Positions 1-12,400 of a DNA stretch of 64,000 nt are shown piece after piece. Position 1 is the first letter of the stretch, and each line of letters begins with the position of its first letter. Both the position numbers and the translations under genes were made by a program. Below the pieces are notes generated by a model. The model was given only the letters and a program-made list of their open reading frames with translations. It had not been told where the DNA came from and searched no databases. Source of the DNA: Scalesia atractyloides (taxonomy: Eukaryota > Streptophyta > Magnoliopsida > Asterales > Asteraceae); NCBI GenBank assembly GCA_947069175.1, contig CAMTDV010000002.1, positions 4,133,054-4,197,053 on the forward strand, written 5' to 3'.

Positions 1-1152
1 ACACAGTCCACCGCTGGACTGTGTTTCTAACCCGTTTAAAATACCGTTTTCAAATAATCTTATGTTCTGTTATAGCTTCATCTTCTTCACCGATTTTCAC
101 AGATAGCATAATTCGACTGGTTATGATTTATTTGTGATTTATAAAGTTCTCAGACATTAACAGGAATTCAAAAGTAAAGAATGGAGAGAGTTTAAGGAAC
201 AGAATATACCGATTGATGTTATTCACAGAAATCCGGCGGAGGTTCGTCGGTACTGGAAATGAACTCCGGCTGTTGAACCAATTAACAGCGTTGATCGATT
301 ATTCATAAAGTTGAGTCACTTAAACAAGGTTTAAAAGAAGTTTTAGGATATCATACCAGTTCACAGTGTGATTCCGGCAGTCTCAGAGATTTTCCGGCGA
401 AAGTAAGATTTTTGATAAACTTTGACTAGGATCGATTCTGATGATGGAGTTGTGTTAGAGACTGACTAATCACATGTTTTAAACAAAAAGAGTCGGAGGA
501 ATTACCGTGAGAATGTGAGTCCCGGTTTTCCGGTGACTTGCAGAAATTTTCCGACGATCTGATTCAGAAGATCTTATGGTTCAAGAATGCGACGAAAACG
601 AAATTGAATATTGTTGTGATAGTTCTGAATCGTGCAAATGATCGGAAACTTGAATTAAATCAGAACTTGATGAATTTTCGGTTTCAAAAGCCGAAAATGA
701 TAGGACTTAAAGTTTCAATCAATTTTAACTTGATTAGAAACCGTAATACATCGGTTATAACTGAAATTGTGAGGTAAACAATCGATTTGACGATTGGTTT
801 GCCGATTACCGGTTTTCAGATGGTATTATTGGTTAAACTGAGTTTGTGTTTAAGTTTCTTTTGTTTTCCTAAAGTTAACATAAAACACATTGTGGCGGAG
901 CGGTTTGGGGAATGGATGTTAAGTCGTTGAGCGACTCAGCTGACCCGGGTTCGAGTCCCGGCAGCTTCAAATATTTTTTTATTTGTTTTATTTTAACTTT
1001 TTATCAAATATAATTTTTATAGTTTAGTTTATTTATTAATTATGTATCGTTTTAACTCAAAATAACCATAAATAATTAATACACTTTCATAACTTGGTAC
1101 TTGATTATAAAACGGAGCGGGTTTTGGAGACCCGATTTTTACAAATGTTACC
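1..1152 (-). mobile_element. Family B Ty3/gypsy LTR, U3-side part, cut by window edge
   Basis: This stretch is the reverse complement of 31796-32939, the first 1.1 kb of the family B LTR that lies complete at 31796-34520. Identity is high over the whole length, apart from small indels. The LTR end at 1146-1152 reads TGTTACC where TGTTACA is expected, and decayed RT coding sequence follows at once. Bases 1-40 are the start of the sense tRNA-like cassette array. The other 1.3-1.6 kb should lie left of the window. The simplest reading is a family B LTR inserted into the RNase H region of the family A element. An internal deletion joining pol to a 3' LTR is less likely because the 5' LTR at 5181 is of another family. 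Confidence 0.85.
889..980 (+). ncRNA. tRNA-like Pol III unit antisense to LTR (copy 1)
   Basis: A perfect A box (TGGCGGAGCGG, 893-903) is followed by a perfect B box (GGTTCGAGTCC, 948-958). The B box sits in a T-arm with a 5-bp CCGGG/CCCGG stem and a 7-base loop. A run of seven T at 974-980 would terminate Pol III. The spacing fits a class II (Leu/Ser-like) tRNA with a long variable arm, but the acceptor stem is not convincing, so this is tRNA-derived and not a working tRNA. Equivalent units occur at 31971-32066, 7256-7340 and 45979-46058. Transcription is not shown by sequence alone. Confidence 0.55.
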
Positions 1153-3050
1153 CGACGACGTTGACGCATGTTGAGTTCCTTTTTATCAAAGATGTGTTGG
1201 AGGCTCTTATGGTCGGTAAAGACCGTACACTTTGTACCATAAAGGTAGTGTCGCCAAATCTTTAATGCAAAAACAACTGCACCAAGTTCAAGGTCGTGAG
1301 TAGTATAGTTTTTCTCATGAATTTTGAGTTGCCTCGACGCGTAAGCGATTACTTTGTCCCGTTGCATGAGAACGCAACCAAGACCCTGGTTAGAGGCATC
1401 GCAATACACGACGAAATCGTCGTTCCCATTAGGGAGAGTGAGAATAGGAGCATTACAAAGCATGTCCTTGAGCGTTTGGAAAGATTCTTCTTGTTCGGGA
1501 CCCCAAACAAAAGGTTTATCTTTTTGAGTCAACGAAGTCAAAGGAACGGCAATCTTCGAGAAGTTCGAGATGAAACGGCGATAATACCCAGCTAGGCCAA
1601 GAAACGAACGAATTTCAGAGGGCGACTTAGGTGCAATCCAATTCTTCACAGCTTCTATCTTTGCAGGGTCAACATGAATACCAAGTTCATTGACGGTGTG
1701 ACCTAAGAATTGAACCTCTTTTAGCCAAAATTCACACTTGGAGAATTTGGCATAAAGACGTTCGGCTTGCAAAAGCTGAAGAATAAGACGCAAATGTCGT
1801 CCATGTTCTTCTTTCGTCTTCGAGTAGATTAGGATATCGTCGATGAATACAATGACAAAATGATCGAGAAAAGGCTTACACACACGGTTCATGAGATCCA
1901 TAAACACTGCAGGAGCATTGGTCAAACCAAAAGGCATGACCACGAACTCGTAGTGTCCATAACGTGTGCGAAATGCGGTTTTGGGTACATCTTCCTCGAA
2001 AACCCGAAGTTGATGATAGCCAGAACGGAGATCAACCTTTGAAAAGCACTTCGTGCCTTGCAATTGATCGAAGAGATCGTCAATACGAGGAAGTGGGTAT
2101 CGGTTTTTGACTGTAAGTTTATTGAGCTCACGATAATCAATGCACATCCGAAAAGACCCATCTTTCTTCTTGACGAACAACACGGGAGCGCCCCAAGGGG
2201 AAGTACTAGGGCGTATAAAGCCTTTATCAAGAAGCTCTTGAAGTTGGCTTGATAGCTCTTGCATCTCCGAGGGTGCTAAACGATAGGGAGCCTTCGCAAC
2301 AGGAGTTGCGCCAGGAATGAGGTCAATACGAAAATCGACAGCTCGAGGAGGGGAGGACCAGGGAGATCCTCAGGGAAAACAGAAGGGAACTCACAAACGA
2401 TAGGAACATCACTTATGCTAGGACCTTTGTCTTTCTTTTCCACAACGTTGGCGAGAAAGGCAAAGTACTCCTTACGCAAGTACTTGTTCGCTTTGATGCA
2501 TGACATAAGCTTGAGACCCTTAGAAGGTTTCTCACCATAGACGTGTAAAGAGTCACCTTGAGGTAGGGGAAGACGAATGAATTTCTCAGAACAAACGACT
2601 TCAGCAAGAACCCGTTTAAGCCAGTCCATGCCTACTATGACGTCAAAGCTACCCATTTGCATAGGTATGAGGTCGATGGAAAACTTATGATCGTTTAAGA
2701 TTAGGGAGCAACCAGAAAGAACAGAGCCAACGGAGATGGTCTTACCATTAGTGACTTCGACAGCAAAAGGATTAGGCATTTTAGTTCGTTCGCACTTAAG
2801 CAAGGGTTCAAATTCAACGGATACAAAACTTCTATCCGCGCCAGTATCAAACAGACAAGTAGCATAGATATGGTTCACAAGGAACGTACCAGTGATGACG
2901 TCATTCGAACTTTGGGCTTGAGCTGAGGTGAGAACAAAAGCTCGTCCTTTCGCAGGTTCGGTTTGTTGTTGCTGTTGGTTGTTGGTGCGTTTCAGGCAAA
3001 CGTTGGCGAAATGGTTAGGATCGCACACAATTGTAGCAGGTTCGACCAGG
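1153..3050 (-). pseudogene. Ty3/gypsy pol remnant: protease, RT, part of RNase H
   Basis: The minus strand shows, in order, an aspartic protease (FDTGADRSFVS and later IVGMDWL), reverse transcriptase (YRELNKLTVKNRYPLPRIDD, then the catalytic box as FIDD where YIDD is usual), and the start of RNase H (YCDASNQGLGCVL, then TDHKSLQHIF). The coding frame shifts between protease and RT near 2350. RNase H stops at 1153 where the family B LTR begins, and no integrase or chromodomain is in the window. The element copies itself through RNA in the cytoplasm and integrates in the nucleus; this copy cannot encode a working polyprotein. The domain identification is secure, the finer lineage within Ty3/gypsy is not. 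Confidence 0.93.
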
Positions 3051-4159
3051 TGTAACTTGGGTTTGGCGGTTTGGGTTAGGATTGGGTAAAAGGGCTTGGG
3101 TTTGCTGGTTCTGGGGTAGGCGACAGTAGTTGGAGAGGTGTCCCAACCTATTACAGTTGGCACATTTTCGGCATGAGGTGCCAACAGGGTGATGGTAGTT
3201 GCAAGTGGTACACTTGGGGTGAGAGCCAATGTAACCTTGTCCAGGTTGGTGGGTGTTTTGGGTAGGCGGGGTGACGACAGCATTGTTTTGAGAAGAAGCC
3301 TTCCGCTTCTTGTTCGTGTTGTGGGGCTTCTTGGCTGGATGGGTAGGTGATTCGGTGGTGTTGGCTATGGCTTGGTGCGCATGCTTCGTAGGGACCTTGT
3401 CGTAGGCACCCTGAAGGATGCAGTTATGGTTGAGTTGGAGGGTTAAGGCATAGGCTTCCTCGAGGGTTTTCGGGTTGGCTGCGGCTACATGGTTCATGAT
3501 CACCGGTGACAGGCAACGGATGAGCTTGGCGATTGACTTGGGAACAGTATCGACTTGCCCAGGGCAAATGATACTTAACTGTTTAAAGCGCGCCTCCCCT
3601 GTTGTGTGAGATTCCAGAACTCGTTTTCAAGTTTCTGGGTCTCATGGGGAGGACAGAATTGCTCCTTCATGAGCTCCTTAAGCTCTTCCCAAGTCATCGC
3701 ATGGGCTGCTTCGTTTCCACGCGTGTTTCGTTCGGTGGTCCACCACTCGAGGGCTCTCTTGCGGAAGACCCCGGTGGCATTAAGGGTTCGGAGTTCCTCA
3801 GGGCAGCCGCCCTGAAGGAAGATAAGCTCCATTGAATCAAACCAATTGATCATGGCGGTAACACCGTCCATGCCAGTGAATTCCACTGGTTTACAAGCCA
3901 TGAAATGCTTGAATTGGTAAGATGGTTTGGGGGTATCAGGTTTGGAATCAGCGGATGATTTAGGTGTGGCTTCGGCATGTATGGTGTGGATTTGGCTAAC
4001 AATGTCGGGTATGATCTTAGCCAATTGCCCGGCCATTTGCTCCGAAACGAGTCCAATCAGTTCTTGCTTCGATATCGAGTCCTCGTTGTTGGATTCCTTC
4101 TGGGAATCCGTCTTCTTGGACTTCTTGAGGCGGTTTAACGTGTTACGGAAAGGAGGCAT
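3015..4159 (-). pseudogene. Ty3/gypsy gag remnant with split zinc knuckles
   Basis: The start at 4159 (MPPFRNTLNRLKKSKK) is basic. A retrotransposon gag domain follows (FKHFMACKPVEFTGMDGV, WFDSMELIF, ALEWWTTE, MTWEELKELMKEQFCPP) and is broken by a frameshift near 3575. After a second frame (to about 3015) come CCHC knuckles: CANCNRLGHLSNYC is intact, while the second is split, CYNC in one frame and DPNHFANVC in the next, by a shift near 3030. In a live element this protein packages the RNA. At least two frameshifts make it a pseudogene. Gag and pol share the orientation of the LTR at 5181-7976. Confidence 0.9.
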
Positions 4160-5166
4160 CTAGAGGTTGTAAACAAGACAAAAGCATGAGACTTGATTGT
4201 AATAAAGAAAATAGGTTTTGCATGCATGAGTATTAATAAAATTCGCATAAGTTTCACATAAGAAGCATGTGTTCATCAAGTATGGTTCACATGGTTTGCA
4301 TGAGTTCAACAAGTATAACATGTATACTCACGTATGAATACAAATAAAGAGTATAAATTTAGTTTGTTCACGAGGATTAGTATTGTTTTTTATTGCGATA
4401 AACGTGCGAGTGTGTAACGGTTTGAAATGAACGAGGTAACAAGTATTAAAACACATAAAATTTGAGTCACATAAAAAGAATAGGCTCGTAAAACATGGGA
4501 ATGATTCGGGTAGAGAATCGTCGACAATTCCAAAGTGAATCGAAGATCTTTTCGAATTAGAGAAACGTGCTTTGGCCTATAGGTAAAATGCTCTCATCGA
4601 GAAGCGACTAACGACATTTTACCCTTCCAGTTACTACACGTCTCTAACCGATCGGAAAATCGAGACTTTGGCGAGAGCGAAAATCAAGGAATGGGACTTA
4701 ATCGACAAGGTGCGGGTTTCACCCCTAACTTGACGATTTCGTACCCTAAGTGTGGTTGGTACTTACCAAACGAAGAGCAAATTCCGATTCGTTGGTAAGG
4801 GTCCACTAGAGTTTTGAGTTGGAAATTTTCCATCAAGGTTTGGATTTCACTCCTAACTCGATGGCATAATTGCGTGCAAAAAGAATAAGTATAGCGGATT
4901 GAGAGTCGTTCACCAAATTGCGGTTTTCACACCTATTTTAGTGAAGTCGTCTCGTTTATATTACGAGTGTCTTCAAGCGTCCAAACGTGTATTGTGTAAA
5001 AGTGTCTTAGGAAGACACCATGTATATGTATTAAGACCAAAAGGAAAGAGAGAAGCAAAGTAGGAAGCATAAAGTTTTAAGCATAATCAAGAATGGTCAC
5101 AACGGGTACTTAGAACTATAGACTAGGTCGAACATGGCAATTCTACCTAATTCCCTATAGTTATGT
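4160..5166 (-). mobile_element. Family A untranslated leader between PBS and gag
   Basis: About 1 kb between the primer-binding site and the gag start holds no open frame of note. Its place matches the leader of plant Ty3/gypsy elements, where packaging signals normally lie. No duplicated structure was recognised in it. Confidence 0.7.
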
Positions 5167-5177
5167 CTCTGATACCA
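5167..5177 (-). other. Primer-binding site for initiator tRNA-Met, family A
   Basis: On the minus strand TGGTATCAGAG lies three bases inside the LTR edge at 5181. It matches the 3' end complement of initiator tRNA-Met, the usual primer of plant LTR retrotransposons. It fixes the element's direction and marks 5181-7976 as the 5' LTR. Confidence 0.92.
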
Positions 5178-5180
5178 ATC

Positions 5181-7976
5181 TGTAACACCCCAACCGATGG
5201 CGGAAACATCGGGATGAGACGAAAACGAGATTGCTCATTGCTCACAACATTATTAAGTGACAATAATTAATTAAACCATATTTCATTTCATAAGAATTGT
5301 CAAATACATCAATGTAACAAAACAAAGAACAATACAACATTTGCAAAGTCATAACAAATTGATACATCGATATTAAACCTAACGTCTAATTTGTGTGTAT
5401 CTAGTCCTTGCTATATTGTTTTCATAGCATTATCTCCTTCAACCTGTAACATGTTTTAAAATAATGTCAATGCGAAAGCAAAGGCGAGTACACAAGTTTA
5501 GGCATAGCATACGTATACGAATAAGTTTAAACAATCCTCATGGCAACCAAATCTATACAAGAGCAATATCAAGGCATGCAATACTAATAATCAAACCCTT
5601 AACGCAATCACGATGTTTTAACATGACCTCACGAATAACACGATGGAGGTGGATGCGTGAATTCCTATAGCGCTAAGCATGTCAAACGAAGGCTAAAAAT
5701 AGTTAATGACTAAAGCATAGCAATACGAATATCCAAGACAAGCATCAAGTATAAGATTCAAGCTTTCATGTATATGGGATCGTTTGTGTGTTTTATAAAG
5801 TTTAAGTGTTCGTGATTTTGTATATGGAAACATGTTACACCCGAAAAGTGTTATAAACAAAGTGGGTCGAGTGTACTCACGGTTTTGCTAAGTCTTTTCT
5901 ACACTTGACAATCCGTGAAGACGTTGGTTCGAGGATGACGCCGAATTATCCTACAAGAAGAAACGAAGCGTATGAGTATAGAGTTTCAACGGGAGATTAG
6001 GAGTATTCGAGGATGATTAAAAATAAGTTTGGTAAAGTATTATGATACGAAAGTATTCACTAAGATGTAACACTCGTTCTTGACACTATAGTAACTCTTA
6101 CGAGTTGGGTGTGATTTCATAGGTTCGGGGCCTATTAGAATCGTGACAAGGAATTACATATGTTAAACTTAATAACTTGATAGGTGATTATAAGTTCATT
6201 ATCAAGGTTTCAGTTTTAGAATTATAATATAGTTATATATATATCATTATAATCATGTAGGAGGTGGGAGGATGAACCATCCACTTTGTAACCTCTAGTG
6301 TCATGTATGTCAAGTATGAGGTGGGAGGTTAAACCATCCACTTTGAACCTCGGATTATGTTCACCACTACACAAGTTACCATTGGTAACAAGGAGGGTAC
6401 AAGAACTATATACTATACAAGAATGTAAAGACAAGAATGATAAGGTGTCATCTAGATACCAAGTAGCCAAGTATTCAACAACCTGACGAGCACACGAGGA
6501 CAATCGTCAACGGCTTTGTGGGGTTGTGACACTTTAAGTCTAGCAAACTATCTTGGGATCTTGATGAAAAATCATCAAGTGATGTGTGGTCTCAAGTTAG
6601 GATAGCCCAAGCTTCCTTGGTGGACACACATGAACAAGTTTAAGAACTTGCATCACTTGTGAGCTCAATACTCTTCAAAAACAGAAAGTTTGGAGTGATT
6701 AAACACTCCTATTTACAAGTTTAACAACCTAGGTTAGTCCCCATAATCATACATGTGATTAGGAGTTCAAGAACACTAGGATGAATGAGAAAAGTAAGAG
6801 ATTAAAAAGTTTATGAGAACATAAAGTAAAACAGTCCACTTTGGAACCTTTTTCTGGTCATTCCAGAGCTTGGTTTTCCATGGAAAACCAATGGAAATGA
6901 TCCTTAGGTTAATCCAAGCAAGCGGGAAGAATGGAAGGATTTTGTTAAGAAATGAGTGAGTTACACTCACTTTAGTGAAGATGAGTAATTCTGCTTGAAC
7001 TTGTAATTTTGCAGCTGATTTGGAAGGTTTTGAGAGAGATTTGAGGAAGATTAAAGTGTAAAAGTGCTTGGATTAGAGGTGGGTTTTATAGGGGAAGGAT
7101 TAGGGTTAGTTAGGTGGGAAATTAATGGTTAAAAGTGTTTAAAATAAAAAAAAAAAACATAAAACCCGCCCAAAACGAGCTGCTGCCCGCCCCCTTTCGC
7201 ACCCAGCTCGACCGGAAACAGGGTTTAAATGAATTATTGTCCGGGTTCCTTCAGATGTGGGGCGGTTGGCGGGGTGGTTGGGTCGTTGTTTGTTGAACCG
7301 GGGATCCCGAGTTCGAGTCTCACGGATCCCGGTTTGTTTTGTTTATTATTATTATTTTTTATTTTAATCAAAAACTCAATAATTTAGTTTCACAATTGGC
7401 AGGAAAGGCCCCTGTAGTTCAAGAATTCAGTAATTACACATTAGACCTTGGACTTATTTAAATAAAGATATATATGTATTAATATATAGTCCTAAATGTT
7501 AATATATTTATAAAATAGCATTTTAATTTTTGTAAAAAGTAAATTAATTAATTTTATTAACTAGTTTAATTTATTAATTTAATTAATTAATTTAATTAAT
7601 TAATTAATTTATTTGAATTAGTTAACTTAATAAATGAATAGGTAATTGTATTTTTTTCGCAACAAATTAAGTTTAACGATTAAATATTTCGCGTTTGAGT
7701 CTCGTTTACGCAATACAAACCAAGTTTGCGAGTTATCACACGTTTACGATTGAGAGTACCATGAATACGTTTACACGTTTAAAGTATGAACAAGTATAAG
7801 TGTAACATGACTATAATTAACATAATATTGTTAAAATACGAGTTTCTCATTACGATTCAAGTATCGGTTTTCCACGTTTACAACGAAAGACAAATACAAG
7901 ATACAACACTTACTAAAAATAGAAGTACGATACAAAGTTTCCAAATAGAGAAAGTATAGAAACGCGGGGCGTTACA
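5181..7976 (-). mobile_element. Family A Ty3/gypsy 5' LTR (2796 bp)
   Basis: The plus-strand ends TGTAACACCCC and GGGGCGTTACA are near-perfect inverted termini of the TG...CA type. The inner edge adjoins the primer-binding site. It is AT-rich, with a run of TTAAT repeats at about 7560-7610. It differs in sequence from the family B LTRs but shares their plan, including an antisense tRNA-like unit at 7256-7340. The target duplication should be TAGGG or close to it (7977-7981), but the other copy is outside the window. Confidence 0.88.
7256..7340 (+). ncRNA. tRNA-like Pol III unit antisense to LTR (family A)
   Basis: An A-box-like TGGCGGGGTGG (7267-7277, one base off the other copies) and a B-box-like AGTTCGAGTCT (7310-7320) are followed by TTTT at 7337-7340. 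The order, the spacing and the antisense placement match the units in family B LTRs, although the rest of the LTR has diverged. It is more degenerate than the others, so activity is doubtful. Confidence 0.42.
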
Positions 7977-9345
7977 TAGGGTGTTATAATGACCATTCTC
8001 TTCAAACAAATCATTAATTAACTCTTTTTCTACCTGTAAAATCTACTAATTCTGTCCACTACACAGGGCACCACCCATACTTCATCTCCACCCCTTAAGT
8101 TTTTCAGGTTGGCCTTAAGTTTTTCTACTGACGTCGATTGTGATAGGGAAAATTAAATGGCCAAATCTGAAGAAACGGGGAGAGTGAAACGTAAAATGAA
8201 GGATACTGGTATTGTTTTGGTAACTTTTAGAACTAATGGACTATAATGGCTATTTTAAACAAACCATAAGGACGAAAAACATAACTAACTCTTTTTTTAT
8301 CTTAATTTTAATAACAAGGGCATTATGGTCATTTCAAATTAAACTACCAAAATAACTGGATGAGGATGACGTTAGTGTGGATGGACTGTAATAGCTACGA
8401 AAGTGAAACCATAGGGACTGTTTTGACAATTTTTAAACTAAGGGGAAATAGTGATTTTTGACATACCACAAGGATGAAAAACGTAATTAACTCTTTCATA
8501 GACCTATTGTATTTCCCAAGGTTTTTTTGTACCACCCGAAATTTAACTATCTTTTTACCATCTTAGCCAACAGTGCTTCTCCGTCCTCTCATGATTGTTT
8601 TTACACCAATATTCAATATTTAATATTAGAGTTAATTTGCGTTTTACTTCATGTGGTTTGGTCGCTTTAATGGTTTTGGCCCAGTCGTTCAAAAAGTGAC
8701 ATTTTTCTCCTTGGTGTTTTGATTTTCTCGCCAGTTTGCTCCTCCGATCTTAACTCTGTCCATATTGTATTTTAACTAGGAGGGTTTTATATTTAAATAA
8801 TTACATAATTTTTAAAATATAAAAAGAAAAAAAAAAAAAAAAAAAAATAAACGAGGGTATGTGAGTATTGTGTGATAAATTTTAATAAGTAAAAATTGTT
8901 AGATGCCATTTGTGACTATTTAGTTAGTTAATATAATAAAAGGCTAAGTATATATATGATATCTCTGATTTCATTTAGAGAAGATTGGGGGGGGAGGGAA
9001 GGTGAAATGAAAGAAAAGAATAATGTGGTGGTTGTCAGGTGAAGATGTGATAGGTAGTGGTTGACGGTGAAAATAAGAGTGATGTTTATATGATGTGATA
9101 CACATATTAATTATAAAATAAAAAAAAAGGATCAAGAAACTAAAGCAAATAAATACTTTTATATTAAATTACTGAGATACCCCAATGAACTGAAATTGAG
9201 ATGGATTAAGTGAGAACATATTAGAAGAAAAGTACACAAGAAAGAAAATGACATCTTATTAAACGACTGAGACAAACTTTAAAATTGACGAATATAAAGC
9301 AAACGTAAACTAATTATCTAATTTTTTTTGTTACTCCTATTATTT
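7977..9345. repeat. Intergenic repeats upstream of SRP9
   Basis: No gene is visible. From about 8000 to 8480 two diverged copies of a unit carry words such as ACTATAATGGCTA and GGACGAAAAACATAA. Another repeat-like stretch (8635-8815) leads into a run of about 23 A at 8826-8848, like a retroposon tail. The rest is AT-rich and anonymous. Confidence 0.45.
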
Positions 9346-9465
9346 CCTTTCAAGGGGCTAAGGGCTCGTTCTTGTCTTCTTCGAACAAAACCCTCGATAA
9401 TATCCTTCCACAAATTCTCAGACCTACCTTGATCGCCGCCGTTCACGGTTATCTTGATCGGAACA

Positions 9466-12400
9466 ATGGTGTACATTGTTTCATGGGACGATTTCGTCGA
9501 ACGATCCGTTCAGTTGTTCCGCAATAGCCCCCAAAACGTACACTCTTCCACTTCGATTTTCTTCTATTTATTCATTTGTATTTCGGATCTAATTACAATT
9601 CACCGGAATCTTTGTATTGCAGACTCGTTATGTGATGAAATACAGACATTCTGATGGTAAATTGGTCCTCAAGGTCACTGATGACAAAGAGGTACTTTTA
9701 TTTTTGTTTTTTAATGTTTTGGTTTATTGTTTATGCAAAGATTTTGTTGTTGATGAGTTGTAAGTTTATATGAAGTTCATACTTCTGAAGGGAAATTGGT
9801 GCTTAGGTTGTTTGTGTTGGTGTTATGAACTTTTTTTGAGTTTCATTGTTTTGAATTGCTTAAGAGAGTTATGAACTGTGACTATGAAAGAGAGAGTCAG
9901 TATTGTGTGATCTATCTTTATAACGGAGTAATTGAAGTTAAGAGGATGATATATGATAAGAGTTAGGAGTTTGTCAATGATTAATTTGAGTTCAAGTATT
10001 ATTAAACGGATGTGAAAGATCGTGTTCATTTGAAAACTTGGTTTGCCTATAAACGTTATAAAGATGACTAGTTTATTATGATCTTGGTTTTAAAATGCGC
10101 GCATCAGGAGTGCATAATGCGCTGAGAGCGCATCGGATGTTGCGAGTCCAAGATGCGCGCATCACATGATGTCGCCTATTGTGGCGCCTGATGCAGTTGA
10201 CCGGTATTTGAACAAATTAGATCTTAATTGAACAATTCTGACTATAGATGATGAGAATATATTATATTTTAGTGTTTAAAGGTTCACAAGTTAAAATATT
10301 AGCTATACATGTTTTTTTTGGTATTTTTAAATAAAGAACACCTCGCATACGTAATGTGTGCGCTTCGCGCATCACGCATCGGGTTTTTGGATCAAAACGC
10401 ATCCGATCTCTTCACGCGTTTTAAAACCAAGATTATGATGAATCGTGTTGCAAGCGTCAGAGGGAAAAGATAAATGAGACCTAGGTGGTTAAAGGCTCAC
10501 TCAAGGCACAAAGGGTTAGCATGTCGCTTAGGCGCAAGGTGTACAAAAAAACCGGTTTTAGCCTTTTAGGACCGAAACCGGGAAAAAAAACCGAAACCGT
10601 TTTTTTTTAACCATTTTCTTAAAACCGGTTCCAACCCGAACCAAGCTGCCGGTTAGTATACTGGTTAGGGATCTTGATCTTCGAAACGGTTTAAAAACCA
10701 GTTCTTTTTGGCACAAACTGGTTGTAAACCGAACCAAAGCAGTTATACCGGTTTGGGTTCCCATCGTGAAAAACCAGTTAAAAACCGAACCGGTTTTTAA
10801 CCCACACAAAAATAACCGGTTCGGTTAAAAACCGGTCTAGTTTAAAAAAACGATTTGTACACCTCTAGGCTCAAGGTGCTTAAAAAACACTCACCTTAGA
10901 CAAGCAAGGCGCCAAACAGGCCATTTTTAGCTGTATAAGACTTGTTTTCGGCTGCTTTAGACTAGTTTAGGTTGGTTCAGACATGTTTTTTGCAGGTTCA
11001 TGACAGTTTTTTACGGATTTTTGTGCCTTGCTGCACTAGGCGCTTTGGTGTGTTTTGCGGCCTTTTGCCTTACATCTTCTGGGTGCCTTTGTCATCTTTG
11101 ACTACTATGAATGAAATAAGAAAGGGTTATTATATAGGATTTCTTGTACAGTAAACCTGCTAGATATAAACTTAAAAAACCGTGTAAAAGCTGTTAAGTT
11201 TGTAAATTTATTAATTATTACAAGGTACCCAAAATGGCAAAAAAGGATGTTGAACTTACACTCTAGTTGACTTTTTCTGATTAACACAACAGTGAAAGAG
11301 AAACATTTTCACTGTTGAGTTTACTTATAATCTTAAGATTAGTGAGGTTGTTAACAGTTAACTCATGTGGTGTCATGGTCATCTAAGTTAGTGATGAAGT
11401 TTATATGTTTTCTGCATAGGCCCAGAATTCGCCCAAAATAGCATGAATTTTGAATAGGTACATTTCGTACCATACGGAATTCGTATACGACCCAATTTGC
11501 TATCAATTCGCGAATTTAGGGTTTGATTCGCCGTGTCAATTCGTTTATCCAGTTCGTTCCAATTCGTGTTTCCAGAGCTTCAACTGATGCCACTACAAGG
11601 TGATTCGCTACCACATATCGACCAAGTAGCGAATTTCGACGGAGAATTCCTGCGCCGGAGCTGCAATATCGGCCAGAAACGATGAAGAAGGAGACTAGCG
11701 GCTGCGTAACTTGCGTTTCAGCTTTAGGTTTAAATAAGTTTAGAAACTTTTAACATTTAACCCCTCTTATCTTTTACTACTTTACATTTTGTCTGTAAAA
11801 CTTTAAATTTTTACACATAAAGTGTAAAACTAGTTTGTTTATTTTAACATTTAACCCCCTCTATCTTCACTAGTTTACATTTGGTCTTCAAACTTATAAG
11901 TTTATACACAAAAAATATAAATTAACATTATAAATGGTACACCGTACCGGAATAGTGTACCGGATCGTACCGAAATGAGCCTACCCCCCTCCGTACCGAA
12001 TTCGTGCCATCTAGCGAATTGCAAACCCGAACCGCGTACCCAAACTGGTGCGAACCGTGAATTAGGTGATTATGGTTTTCTGATTGAGAGAATCACGAAA
12101 GTAGCCATTTCCCATGGCTTGTCTACCTCTATAGCCATTTTAGACAAAAATCACGTTTATAACCATGAGGTATAACACACCCAGGAAATTGGCGTATGTC
12201 AAGGCTTCAAACGTGATTTTTGTCTGGCATGACTATAGAAGGTATAACACACATTGGGTAGTCACTATCTTCATGTTTTTTTTTCTGCTTTACAAGATTT
12301 GGCACTAAAATAGCAGATTACAAAAGAAAAATGTAACATCTCTCTTTTAGACATGTTAAGAAATATACACGCTTTCATGAGATTTATGTAATCTTTTGGT

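Noticed and set aside
538..777. 79-codon frame in the left LTR
   Set aside because: Not conserved as a frame in the matching part of the LTR at 32100-32400; LTR sequence.
1296..1595. Plus-strand open frame of 99 codons opposite RT
   Set aside because: It is antisense to the conserved RNase H coding region and has no domain of its own.
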